From contig JAHXHN010000001.1 in assembly GCA_025656675.1 (NCBI GenBank), positions 401,501 through 465,500 on the forward strand: DNA of 64,000 bases. The letters are read 5' to 3'. Shown one piece after another: positions 1 through 8,702 of this stretch. The position numbers and the translations under genes were made by a program. Numbering within the stretch: the first letter of the stretch is position 1; each line of letters begins with the position of its first letter. This DNA comes from Candidatus Thiodiazotropha sp. (ex Codakia rugifera) (GTDB lineage: Bacteria > Pseudomonadota > Gammaproteobacteria > Chromatiales > Chromatiaceae). The notes below the pieces were generated by a model. The model was not told where the DNA came from, searched no databases, and saw only the letters and a list, made by a program, of their open reading frames with translations.

Positions 1-726
1 ACGCGCTTTGCCCAATATCAGTTGTTGTGCTGGCGTTGTGGATACGATCTGGTCATCCGGCTGCCCAAGATACCCGTTCATCAATCCTACGGGCGGCAAT
101 CTGACCTCCTGTAACGCAAGTGCAGTCTGCTCACAGTCCATACCGACCAAGCCTGGCAGTAACGATTGCTCCGCGACTCGACGGGCAATCAGGGAAAAAT
201 CCACAGCCTCCTGGACATTTGCTGCCATAAACTGGAAGCAGCCTGAATCTGCTGCCAGGTGAAAAGTTTCATGACCACTCCCCAAGGCCGGTGCATGACT
301 CGCCAGGGCACGGGCACTGACATGCATGACCAGGGGTAGACGATGTCCGGCAGCAACTGCCAGTAAATCACCCGTCTGGGCCAGATCAGTCCCAGACAGA
401 AAACTGGTTGCACGCAGGCCGCTCATCGCCATGCCGATGCTTGCAGCCAGTGCACCGCGAACCCCTTCCGCTGTGTGCGTACCCAGTGGGGTACCCATCT
501 GGTTCACTGGTTGACGCCACTGTTCATTTCGCCAGGCCAGATCAGCAAATTCGGCTGGAAAGGATGCCCCCAGCCCTGCCGCATCACTGAAACCCGCTTC
601 CGTTAGGGCGACAGCCGTATTGCCATCCAGCACGGTAGCTGTTCCAGCATAGGGACCCTGAGTATGGGATGATGACCCAAGCAGACGTCTCAGCAGGCGT
701 AAAGCTGTGTTAGCGAAGCCGGGCAT
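1..726 (-). CDS. Pyruvate:ferredoxin oxidoreductase domain I-like protein, partial (C-terminus outside window)
   Basis: The reading frame opens with ATG at 726 and stays open to the left edge (242 codons visible). The start overlaps the end of the RnfB-like gene by 17 bases, so the two are translationally linked. The protein resembles the pyrimidine-binding domain of pyruvate/2-oxoacid:ferredoxin oxidoreductases. Near the start it reads DGNTAVALTEAGFSDAAG, followed by GVRGALAASIGMAMSGLRAT and a stretch with PLVMHVSARALASHAP, which match the family pattern of substrate-entry, alanine/glycine-rich and HVSAR-type motifs. It is probably a stand-alone piece of a PFOR-like enzyme working with the upstream kor genes. 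Whether it carries further domains cannot be seen. The family call is fairly secure; the substrate is unknown. Confidence 0.75.
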   Translation of the reverse strand, partial: MPGFANTALRLLRRLLGSSSHTQGPYAGTATVLDGNTAVALTEAGFSDAAGLGASFPAEFADLAWRNEQWRQPVNQMGTPLGTHTAEGVRGALAASIGMAMSGLRATSFLSGTDLAQTGDLLAVAAGHRLPLVMHVSARALASHAPALGSGHETFHLAADSGCFQFMAANVQEAVDFSLIARRVAEQSLLPGLVGMDCEQTALALQEVRLPPVGLMNGYLGQPDDQIVSTTPAQQLILGKAR

Positions 727-1573
727 AACGGACCTCACGTTGATTCTGAGAAGGTTGATGATCGGTGAACTGATTGCCTTCCAGCCATTGGATGGCACCC
801 GTTGGACATCGGTAGGTCGCTTCTGGACGTGCCGGTCCTCCACCTGAATAGTCGACTACGGGTAGGTTCTCCTTCATCCGAATCAAGCCTGGCGCCGCAT
901 CCGCTACACAACGCTCACAGGCATCACAAGCCGTGGTGCAGAGCGCAACGGCCATCTCACCGGCAAGAGGCGCCTTGCACTGAACGAACAGGTTCTGGCT
1001 GATGGGCACCAGTTCCAACAGGTCTCTAGGGCAGACCCCGACACAATCGCCACAAGCCGTACATTTCGTCACATCGACCACCGGCAGACCATTTGGATTT
1101 GTGTTGATTGCGTCGAAGCTGCAGACACCCTGGCAATCACCCAGACCAAAACAACCCCAGGAACACCCCTTGCCACCACCGGATACCACAGATGCCGCCA
1201 AACAGCTTTCAAAACCCTGATACTCGGCGATCTGATAGGCCTGACCTTTGCCACCGGCACAATGCAGGCGCGCCACAAGTTTTTCCTGCTGTCCGGGGTC
1301 CACATCCAAAAGCTCCGCCACCGCATCGATCGACGCTTGACTTGCCACGGTACACTTGCTGGGTTGAACGGCAAGTTGCACCAGTTGTTCGGCAAAGGCA
1401 TGACAACCTGGTTGACCGCAGGCGCCACAGTTGGAACCTGGCAGCAAATCCTCAGTCTCCTCAATACGGGGATCCTCCTGGACCTTCAGAAAACGGTAGG
1501 CCACCGCCAGAATGATCGCAAACAACAGACCGATACCGGTCATGATGGCGGGTGCGATAACGAAGCTGCTCAT
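710..1573 (-). CDS. RnfB-like membrane-anchored polyferredoxin
   Basis: This 287-aa protein has one N-terminal membrane helix (residues about 5-28) and then the RnfB-type Fe-S module with cysteines C49, C52, C57 and C74. After a linker come cysteine-rich stretches: GCSWGCFGLGDCQGVC (137-151), a ferredoxin motif C171/C174/C177/C181 and a further CTTACDACERC group, enough for several [4Fe-4S] clusters. It is longer than the RnfB of the enterobacterial Rnf complex and resembles the extended form. No other rnf gene is in the window, so it probably moves electrons between the neighbouring 2-oxoacid:ferredoxin oxidoreductase and the membrane. It overlaps the upstream 840-aa gene by 4 bases (ATGA) and the downstream gene by 17 bases. 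The family is clear; the partner assignment is inferred from context. Confidence 0.85.
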   Translation of the reverse strand: MSSFVIAPAIMTGIGLLFAIILAVAYRFLKVQEDPRIEETEDLLPGSNCGACGQPGCHAFAEQLVQLAVQPSKCTVASQASIDAVAELLDVDPGQQEKLVARLHCAGGKGQAYQIAEYQGFESCLAASVVSGGGKGCSWGCFGLGDCQGVCSFDAINTNPNGLPVVDVTKCTACGDCVGVCPRDLLELVPISQNLFVQCKAPLAGEMAVALCTTACDACERCVADAAPGLIRMKENLPVVDYSGGGPARPEATYRCPTGAIQWLEGNQFTDHQPSQNQREVRYARLR

Positions 1574-4092
1574 TGGTTGAATGGTGCTGCACGTTCAATC
1601 AATAGATCCAGATCCGGCTCATCCGGATTGGATGGCTTGCCCGGATGTATACACTTTGCAGGACAGATTTCAGCCGCCTGAACCAGTTGGGCGAATGTCG
1701 CACTGCCAAGATCTCCAAGCATGGCCTGCTTCTCTTCGTTATAGATAAAAAGTTGAGGATTGATCGGCAGGCAATCATTGCAACTGGTGCAGAGGGGCGT
1801 ATCTATCCAGGGCTCATCGAAGGCGAGAACCTCTTCCTCCTCTGGTGCAATGTCACTCACTGCCGCTGTTTCTTGCTCCTGCTCGACAGTGGCTAGGGTG
1901 TCATTCTCGGGTGGGGTTAACGGACGCATCAGGACAGGATGACTGCCCCCCTCCGCATCCATACCCAGCAACACATCAGTCAGCCGCTGCATGGCCTCAC
2001 CCGCAGCTTCGTTTCTGACCCGCTCCACCTCCTCTGCATGTGCCGCCTGCAGTCGCTGCATGGCCTCATCGGCGAGCTTGCGCTCCTCGGCGCGCGTCTC
2101 CTCCACCGCCATATCGACATATCGGTTACGCACCCCTGCCATCTCCTGCAGGGTATGCCAATAGTTAAGACGGTCGCGACAGGCAAGGGCGAGCGACCTG
2201 GAGATCACCAACCGGTGGAGAATGGCGTTTCCATCTATCGCCCACACAAAGGGTACCCGCTTATAAGCCTCCTCCAGACTCATTGTCAGATAGTCCTGTA
2301 TCGATACCAGCCCTTCGGAGTCGCAACCCGGGGGAATCACACGAAAATGGTCGCGCAGACGCTCGATCAACAAGGCATGGTCGGCAAAGGTAAATGCCAA
2401 CTCAATGGTGACATTGCTGCCGTTGTCATCCAGGTATTGAAATGGGTGCAGCGGCCAATCACAGTCTGCCTGCGGATTATCGCTGAAGTCCATTCTTACT
2501 GAAGCGGAATCACCGGCTTCAGGATTGATACGAAAAAAGGGGTGGGCTCGACTTTCAATGGCAGAACCCGCCACTAACCAGGCATTGAGTGGCAGTAGAT
2601 TGCCAGGTGGGCGTAAACCGGTATTGATCACATGCAGACTGGTTCGGGTTGCGTCCATCGCCATCAGGTAGCACTTTAAAAGATGCTGATGACGGGCAGC
2701 GGAGGATTGATCAACAACCGCTTGACGATGACTGATGCCCAGGTAGCTCAACTCAGTCCTAAAACTCTGGAAAGGATTACCATCCAGTCCGGCACCCGGA
2801 TCGGCATGGGCCAGGACCCGGATCAAAATCTGTATCGGCCGCCCAGAGCTAAGCAGACGGGAAAAGGTACGCAGTCCCTCCCCCGCCACCTGGTCCGCCG
2901 AACCCAACGCGATCACCGACGGCACCATTCTCAGCTCATCCTGAGAAAAGGCCTCCCAGCTGAAGTTGGCAAACCAGGGGTTATGTAATTCCGGGTTGTA
3001 GATGCCTTCAATATCCAGCTCGGCAATGCGTACCGCACTGAAGATCGATGTGAGCTTCTCGGCCTCTCGATCAAAGATCTCCATCGCCTTGGCACAAGGA
3101 TCCCGATCGGTTATCTCCTGGCAAAAATCGACCTCCTGAACCCAGGGATCGGTGAGGGTGCCGATGTGCAGAAAGCGGACCAGGACCGGATCAGGCTCCC
3201 AGTCCTCCATGATCTTTAAGGCATATTCGATACGTTCCCGGCGTCTCTCTGAGATTGTCTGGCTACCCCGGGAATGGTCCATCACAGCCGAAAGCCGTAC
3301 GGGATCAAACAGCTCGCCACCCAGTCCAACGCTGTCACGGGCCATTTTAGGCTCTATCGATTCGTCCGATTTTATCCACTCGACCTCGAGAAGTTTATTC
3401 AGACCACTAACACAACGATTGATGCGCTGTTGAAAGCGACTCTGCAGAATCGCGGCTTGGCTACGTACAGCATGGATAAGCAGATGAAGCGCGGGATAAC
3501 GGCCATAACTCAACAACTGACCTCCCTCCGGTACCACCTGTAACAGCTGATTCATATCACTGCTCAAGCGCTGCTGATCCTGTTCGGGTAGATCGAGATG
3601 GGCTTGCAGGGCAATGCTTGACTCAGCCAGTGTCGCCCCGGCATCGACAGGACCTTCCCGTTGCTGCAACAGTTTGCGTATATGGTGTTCAAGCCAGGGG
3701 AGATGATCCTTCAGTACACGAGCCTCATTCTCACCGGGCGCAAACTGCATCAACACCTGTTGAAACCATTGAGACAACGGGCAAGCAAGCTCTTCGGCGG
3801 TCTGATATCGCTCTTCGGCATGGGGAGGAAAAAGAAACAGGGGATAGTCATAACGTAGTCGTGATACATCGCGATAGGGATCGAGCAATGCTGGCAGGTA
3901 ATCGTTGCCTATCGATTCCAATTGCTCCCTGGCAGCCGGGTCACCGAGGTGAAAATGACGCAGAATGAACATCAGCTCCCGGGTCGCCTTGGCATCTTTG
4001 ACCGCCATCGGCAGGGAAGGCGGCCGTCCCGAATCATTGCCTGGCAATTGGGTTGAGCGATCCTCAGCGTTTGTATGAGTTGTTATTGTCAT
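1570..4092 (-). CDS. 840-aa Fe-S protein with degenerate PFOR-like central region, C-terminal ferredoxin motif
   Basis: I do not recognise a named family over the full length. At the C-terminus residues 768-814 carry C768, C771 and C774 plus C810/C814 (CTSCNDC and CPAKC), enough for one [4Fe-4S] cluster. Upstream, about residues 645-700, lies an acidic, Glu/Ala-rich predicted coiled coil. A central stretch containing GLRTFSRLLSSGRPIQILIR, followed by a segment with LGISHRQAVVDQSS, recalls the thiamine-diphosphate domain of PFOR, but the metal-binding GDG is not visible. It may therefore be a catalytically dead scaffold or electron-transfer subunit. The gene lies 51 bases after korB and overlaps the RnfB-like gene by 4 bases, so it is very likely a subunit of the same complex. 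The PFOR resemblance is my reading and needs profile comparison. Confidence 0.7.
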   Translation of the reverse strand: MTITTHTNAEDRSTQLPGNDSGRPPSLPMAVKDAKATRELMFILRHFHLGDPAAREQLESIGNDYLPALLDPYRDVSRLRYDYPLFLFPPHAEERYQTAEELACPLSQWFQQVLMQFAPGENEARVLKDHLPWLEHHIRKLLQQREGPVDAGATLAESSIALQAHLDLPEQDQQRLSSDMNQLLQVVPEGGQLLSYGRYPALHLLIHAVRSQAAILQSRFQQRINRCVSGLNKLLEVEWIKSDESIEPKMARDSVGLGGELFDPVRLSAVMDHSRGSQTISERRRERIEYALKIMEDWEPDPVLVRFLHIGTLTDPWVQEVDFCQEITDRDPCAKAMEIFDREAEKLTSIFSAVRIAELDIEGIYNPELHNPWFANFSWEAFSQDELRMVPSVIALGSADQVAGEGLRTFSRLLSSGRPIQILIRVLAHADPGAGLDGNPFQSFRTELSYLGISHRQAVVDQSSAARHQHLLKCYLMAMDATRTSLHVINTGLRPPGNLLPLNAWLVAGSAIESRAHPFFRINPEAGDSASVRMDFSDNPQADCDWPLHPFQYLDDNGSNVTIELAFTFADHALLIERLRDHFRVIPPGCDSEGLVSIQDYLTMSLEEAYKRVPFVWAIDGNAILHRLVISRSLALACRDRLNYWHTLQEMAGVRNRYVDMAVEETRAEERKLADEAMQRLQAAHAEEVERVRNEAAGEAMQRLTDVLLGMDAEGGSHPVLMRPLTPPENDTLATVEQEQETAAVSDIAPEEEEVLAFDEPWIDTPLCTSCNDCLPINPQLFIYNEEKQAMLGDLGSATFAQLVQAAEICPAKCIHPGKPSNPDEPDLDLLIERAAPFNQ

Positions 4093-4143
4093 ATCAGAAA
4101 AACTCTTATTGGGGAGTCCATCCAGCCTTCCCTACATGGGTTT

Positions 4144-5097
4144 TCAGACAGTGATGCGGTCCAAAACGGTATTAAAACCGGCCAATCTCTGTTCCGGCGT
4201 CATCGCAACCCCCTGGCTTGAAAGATCTTCGTAGCACTGGGCATCCGGATTATGGTAGAGCAAACCCAACGGTAACCTCGAGGTATCAGCAGCAAGTTGA
4301 AAGGCCCGCCCCAGATCCGATGGATCATGCTCCAACCGATTGGGAAACTGACGGCTGACGCTCTTATCCACCGGTATCCCCTGTTGATGCTCCAGCAGGA
4401 CAAATCGGTCCGGGTTCTGCTGCAATTCTTTGGAAAAATTATCCGAGTAAACGGGGCAACGTTGAATGATACGAACAAAGCCGGTCCCTTTGTGACGATA
4501 CGCAGCCTTAAGCGTTTCGTAGAGCAGCGGCGGATTCCAATCCGCTACCTGAGCTACAAAAGAGACATTGGTGACACCCAAAGTCACCGTTAACGGATTG
4601 TGTGGATCGAGTATGGCGCCAAAGGGGTGGGTATTGGTTTTAAGACCCTGGGGGCTGGTGGGGGAAGTTTGCGCCTTGGTCAGTCCATAGATGGCATTAT
4701 CGAAGACCATCAGGGTCATATCCATGTTGTAGCGCAGCGCATGGATCCAGTGGGCGGTGCCGATGGAGAAGCAGTCACCATCTCCCGTCGCCACCCATAC
4801 ATCCAGATCCGGACGCCTTGACTTGATACCACAGGCAACAGGCAGTGCCCGTCCATGCAGACCGTGAAAGCCATAGGTACCCAGATAGTGTGGCATGCGA
4901 CTGGAGCAGCCGATACCTGAGACACAGACCGACATCTCCGGCCGTTGCTGTTCGTCGCGCAATACCTTCTGGGCAGCCGTCAATACCGCATGATCACCAC
5001 AACCCGGACACCACCTGGCCTCACCACCGGCATAGTCGCCCATAGTGAAATATCGCTCAAAGACCTCCAACGACCAGTCAGGTTTCAATCCGAACAT
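4144..5097 (-). CDS. korB: 2-oxoglutarate (2-oxoacid):ferredoxin oxidoreductase beta subunit
   Basis: The beta subunit binds thiamine diphosphate and a [4Fe-4S] cluster and catalyses oxidative decarboxylation of a 2-oxoacid to its CoA ester with ferredoxin as acceptor, or the reverse reductive carboxylation. The 317-aa protein shows WCPGCGDH (C30, C33), GIGCSSRMPHY, the diphosphate motif ATGDGDCFSIG and a later cysteine in QRCPVYSDNF. The chosen ATG at 5097 has a GGAGA ribosome-binding site 7 bases upstream and gives the normal family N-terminus; a longer frame from 5190 lies inside korA. It overlaps korA by 13 bases, so the two subunits are translationally coupled. The 2-oxoglutarate preference is suggested by overall family likeness but not proven. 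Confidence 0.93.
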   Translation of the reverse strand: MFGLKPDWSLEVFERYFTMGDYAGGEARWCPGCGDHAVLTAAQKVLRDEQQRPEMSVCVSGIGCSSRMPHYLGTYGFHGLHGRALPVACGIKSRRPDLDVWVATGDGDCFSIGTAHWIHALRYNMDMTLMVFDNAIYGLTKAQTSPTSPQGLKTNTHPFGAILDPHNPLTVTLGVTNVSFVAQVADWNPPLLYETLKAAYRHKGTGFVRIIQRCPVYSDNFSKELQQNPDRFVLLEHQQGIPVDKSVSRQFPNRLEHDPSDLGRAFQLAADTSRLPLGLLYHNPDAQCYEDLSSQGVAMTPEQRLAGFNTVLDRITV

Positions 5098-6998
5098 GAG
5101 GTCTCTCCCTGCAACTCTTTGAGTCGCTCGATGAGCACATTTTTGATCATGCCAGGTTGTAGTGGGTGACCGTATACAACTGACCAGCAATCGATATCGA
5201 TCAATGTATGAGCCCTCAACAGCATGGCGAGTTGGGCATAACGTCGGGTCTCTTCCGTGATCAGCGGTGCATCTGGATCATCGCTGTAATTTATCTCCAC
5301 AGTCATGATTTTACGAAAACGCTTGAATATCGCTTTCAATCCGGGTTCCATCGGTAAAATAAAACGCAGATGCAGGGATGATATTTTAAAACCCTCAGCA
5401 CGGGCACGATCGACAGCCTCCTCGATGGCACCCAGGGTTGAACCCCAACCCACCACCAACAGATCACCCTCTTCGTCGCCGTGCACGACAGGTGGCTTCA
5501 GGGTACTGGCCAGTGCGGCAAATTTACGACTACGCATGTTGGAACCATGCTGATTCGAATCAGAATCGTAGGCCACCTTACTGTGGTTGGTATGGGCCAG
5601 GCCGGTGAGGATATATTGGCCGCCGGACATACCCGGAACCGGTCGCGGAGAGAGACCGGTCTCGGAGTCCCAATTGTAGGGTGGGATATGCTCATCCCAA
5701 TCCGACTGGTCTATGGGTGGAGCCAACCAGTCAAGGCTCGGTTCCGGCCGTTGGTAGGGCTGAACACCTGTTGCCAGATTCGCATCGGTGAGCAATATCA
5801 CCGGGGTACGGAATGTCTCGGCTAGCCGTCGCGCCATCACCACGAAGTGCAGGCACTCCTCAATCGTAGCGGCGGCAATGACCACCTTGGGCGCATCACC
5901 CGGCATACCGAAGAGTGATGCCAGCAAGTCACCCTGTTCCACCTTGGTCGGCAGTCCGGTGGAAGGACCGCCCCGCTGGACCAAACAGACCACCAGGGGA
6001 ACCTCCGCCATCACCGCCAGACCCAACATCTCACTCTTCAACGCCAGGCCAGGGCCAGAAGTAATAGTACAGGCTGTCTTACCCGCAAAGGAGGACCCGA
6101 TCGCAAAACCTGCCGCTGCGATCTCATCCTCGGCCTGATGGACAAAGCCGCCGACCTCATGATAGACATCGGCTAGATAGTGGGATGCTGAGGTGGCAGG
6201 AGTGATGGGATACATGGAGACCAGCTCCATGCCTGAGGCCATTACACCCAGGCCCAGCGCCGTGTTGCCATTGGTAACAATAAAGCGCTTGCCCTCCCGC
6301 TCCTCCAGTGGTTGAGGCGGAACCTGGTATTCCAACGCCAGCGTCTCTTCAGCAAACTGATAGCCTGCATCGAACAAGCGGTGATTGATATCGATCACCT
6401 TCTCACCCTTACGCTTGAAGGTGGTGGCTATCTCCCCCTTGGCGAGGGCCACATCCCGGGAATAGATACGACACAACATACCCAGAACAAACATATTTTT
6501 ACCGCGACGTGGATTCGGTATGATTTCGAGACAGGCCTTTTCAATCGGCAGCTCATGCACGATCAGGCCGTTTTCGCGGAATTCTGCCACTGCTTTTGCG
6601 TATTGCTCACGGATCTCAGGCACCTTATCGTCACGCCATTTGTCCTCCAACAGGACCTGAGTGCCCTCTTTGTAGGCGCCGTTGACGATACGCGAATAGA
6701 GAACCTGCTCATTAAAGGCCACGACGATATCGGCCTCATCCCCCATATTGGTGACTGTATGAGAGGCAAGGCGAATTCGGATGCCGCTGGCACCGGCAGG
6801 TGAGCGGGCAGGGGGTTGAATTTCGGCAGGAATGATCTCAACGGTCCAGACGCCGTTACCCATTCTGGCACAGACCGTTCCAAAGGTCTGACCTGCCTTT
6901 TGCGCACCTTCACCGGAGTCGCTGACGATCTCCACGATGTGCTCACGGGTTAACCTCAACCTCGGAGCTGTCTCCTCGGCAGTTGCTGCATCCACCAC
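5085..6998 (-). CDS. korA: 2-oxoglutarate (2-oxoacid):ferredoxin oxidoreductase, fused gamma-alpha subunit
   Basis: The 637-aa protein joins a gamma domain (about residues 70-210, with NMGDEADIVVAFNE and RRGKNMFVLGML) to an alpha domain (about 225-630). The alpha part has YPITPATSASHYL, HQAEDEIAAAGFAIGSSFAG and QRGGPSTGLPTKVEQGDL, which are hallmark motifs of KorA-type enzymes and contribute to the active site and CoA/substrate handling. It pairs with KorB to form the catalytic enzyme used in the TCA cycle or, in reverse, in reductive carbon fixation. The start is a GTG at 6998 (or the next GTG); no in-frame ATG lies nearby. It is the first gene of the five-gene minus-strand operon. The gamma-alpha fusion is common in this enzyme class. 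Confidence 0.93.
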   Translation of the reverse strand: MVDAATAEETAPRLRLTREHIVEIVSDSGEGAQKAGQTFGTVCARMGNGVWTVEIIPAEIQPPARSPAGASGIRIRLASHTVTNMGDEADIVVAFNEQVLYSRIVNGAYKEGTQVLLEDKWRDDKVPEIREQYAKAVAEFRENGLIVHELPIEKACLEIIPNPRRGKNMFVLGMLCRIYSRDVALAKGEIATTFKRKGEKVIDINHRLFDAGYQFAEETLALEYQVPPQPLEEREGKRFIVTNGNTALGLGVMASGMELVSMYPITPATSASHYLADVYHEVGGFVHQAEDEIAAAGFAIGSSFAGKTACTITSGPGLALKSEMLGLAVMAEVPLVVCLVQRGGPSTGLPTKVEQGDLLASLFGMPGDAPKVVIAAATIEECLHFVVMARRLAETFRTPVILLTDANLATGVQPYQRPEPSLDWLAPPIDQSDWDEHIPPYNWDSETGLSPRPVPGMSGGQYILTGLAHTNHSKVAYDSDSNQHGSNMRSRKFAALASTLKPPVVHGDEEGDLLVVGWGSTLGAIEEAVDRARAEGFKISSLHLRFILPMEPGLKAIFKRFRKIMTVEINYSDDPDAPLITEETRRYAQLAMLLRAHTLIDIDCWSVVYGHPLQPGMIKNVLIERLKELQGETSCSD

Positions 6999-7565
6999 AT
7001 CATTGGCCCTCGTTAAATACCTGAAACCGGGTATCCATCAAGGCATATAGAGCAAGCTCTACACTCCCTGTAAACCCACGTATTCAGGTAGAAATGAAAC
7101 GATTTCCTGCGCCCTGTTAATTCTTTTTTTTCAGGGCTTCGTTATGAAGTAAGCCTTATTTCTTCCTTGTTGTTTTGTACAACATTAAACGCTGCGGGAA
7201 TAAGATGTCAATTTGCGTGGTTTTGTCGCGTCGCTATTGCGGACTCAACCATCGCTGAAATCTGGCCCTTTTGTGGGCTCTTACCGTGATAGAGAATGTC
7301 CGAACAGACGCACACTCCGGTTTTATTCAGCCTTGAATCCGCAGTTGATTATGGATTTTCACAAATTCATGTAGTGCATCACATCTCACCCAATGGGTAC
7401 GATATAAATCCATCACTTGATACGGCATTTCGTTACCTTACGTCGGATTACAGCGGTCAACTGCGGAATCCAGGTACAATAACTCATTTACGGACAAATC
7501 CGGGATTCGAGAAAGCAACAAGTGATATACTGCGGGCTTATCTCACCGAAACACAGGATAGGCAC
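6999..7565. other. Intergenic region between divergent korA and OB-fold gene
   Basis: About 570 bases with no convincing gene. A frame is open from 7296 into the downstream OB-fold gene, but its first 90 codons precede an obvious signal peptide and do not look like protein. GCCCTG (about 7111-7116) and CAGGGC (about 7132-7137) can pair around an A/T tract just upstream of korA; this could be a leader hairpin. A TATACT at 7526-7531 could be a -10 box for the downstream gene, but I see no good -35 partner. The korA promoter must also lie here; I could not fix it. Confidence 0.5.
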
Positions 7566-7952
7566 ATGTACTCATCTCTCACCCTAACCGGCCTTCTCTT
7601 CTGCCTACTCCTGTCACCCCTGCAGGCAGATGAATCGGTCGCTATTTCGGTTGAAAATCTCTACAAAGACGGGACCTCCCTTAATGGCAAGCAGGTCACT
7701 TTACAAGGCAAAGTGGTGAAGGTGAACAACCAAATTATGCAGCGAAATTTCATCCATCTGCAGGATGGGTCCGGCAACCCCAAAGAGGGCACTCATGACA
7801 TCACGATCACCAGTCAAAGTACGGCTAATGTTGGTGACCAGGTAACGGTTACGGGTACCCTGGTCCTCGACCACGATTTCGGCGCCGGCTATAAATATCC
7901 CATGCTGGTGGAGAAGGCCACTATCACCACATCAGATCGTCAGGCACCTTAA
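7566..7952 (+). CDS. Secreted OB-fold (nucleic-acid-binding-like) protein
   Basis: A 128-aa protein starting with a clear Sec signal peptide (MYSSLTLTGLLFCLLLSP, cleavage after LQA near residue 20). The mature part is a small beta-rich OB-fold domain: LNGKQVTLQGKVVKVNNQIM, then FIHLQDGSG and GDQVTVTGTLVLD. This pattern fits periplasmic proteins often labelled DNA-binding or GW-like because of fold, but no function is established for the group. I chose ATG 7566 rather than the upstream frame start at 7296 because it places the signal peptide at the N-terminus. The 3' end overlaps the convergent DUF2058 gene by 29 bases. The fold call is fairly secure; the role is unknown. Confidence 0.75.
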   Translation: MYSSLTLTGLLFCLLLSPLQADESVAISVENLYKDGTSLNGKQVTLQGKVVKVNNQIMQRNFIHLQDGSGNPKEGTHDITITSQSTANVGDQVTVTGTLVLDHDFGAGYKYPMLVEKATITTSDRQAP

Positions 7953-8463
7953 AGTCGGCATAGGGATCGTCGCTGTCATCTTCTAATTCGCGATCGTTGT
8001 ATACGATAATGCTTGCGTCATCTCTACAGCTGATCTTCTCTGCAACACCAGCCGGGATAACTGCATAGTGGGCATCTAATTTGACGATTGCCAATTGCCC
8101 GCGGCTGAGTTGTCCATGCAGTTTTTCTGTTACATGGATTCGTTGAACCTTCCCATCGTCATTGAAATGGTAGGCAATCTCTCCATCGTCTAGTGAAATG
8201 CGATTCATCTCGACCAACTGTCTGATTTGAGCAGCAATCGCTTTTTGCTTTACCTCCTCGTTCTTTCTCCGATTCAGCTCCCGACCACGCTCCATATCCT
8301 TGGCCTTTGCCATTTTAGCCAAGCGCACAGATTCATCATCCACTTTATTCTTTTTGTGGCGTTGCTCCTTCTCCTTGCGCTGTTTAGCCTTTTTAGCCTT
8401 ATTGACCTTGTTTTCATCGGTCAAACCAGCTTTCAACAGTTGATCTTGTAGTGAGTTAGCCAA
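7924..8463 (-). CDS. DUF2058 (YaiL-family) protein
   Basis: A 179-aa, strongly charged protein. The N-terminus (LQDQLLKAGL) and the following Lys/Glu-rich helix (about residues 20-85) are typical of the YaiL/DUF2058 family, sometimes called nucleoprotein or polynucleotide-associated, with no proven activity. The C-terminal half holds a compact beta region (IAYHFNDDGKVQRIHVTEKL). There is no ATG at the expected place. A TTG at 8463 has GGGAG about 7 bases upstream and gives the family start, so I prefer it over the TTG at 8490. It is convergent with the secreted OB-fold gene and overlaps its end. Confidence 0.85.
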   Translation of the reverse strand: MANSLQDQLLKAGLTDENKVNKAKKAKQRKEKEQRHKKNKVDDESVRLAKMAKAKDMERGRELNRRKNEEVKQKAIAAQIRQLVEMNRISLDDGEIAYHFNDDGKVQRIHVTEKLHGQLSRGQLAIVKLDAHYAVIPAGVAEKISCRDDASIIVYNDRELEDDSDDPYADFKVPDDLMW

Positions 8464-8702
8464 TTGATTCTCCCATCTCCCAGACTCCAATCAGGCGTAG
8501 CGCCCTGCGTGCGGATAACCTACTTGCAGGTTGGTACCAGGATAATAACCCGCTCTGTTTCCATCCTCCATCTCGATCACTGTTTTTTTACATGTCGCAA
8601 TCTTTATAGGCCTGTTGCGCTGCCCTTGACCCATATTGATTGTTGGGCAAACCAAACCATATCAACTTGCCGGATCGTTCATTCAAGACCAAAATCTCTG
8701 CT

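Noticed and set aside
7296..7565. N-terminal extension of the secreted OB-fold gene
   Set aside because: It would put an obvious signal peptide in the middle of the protein.
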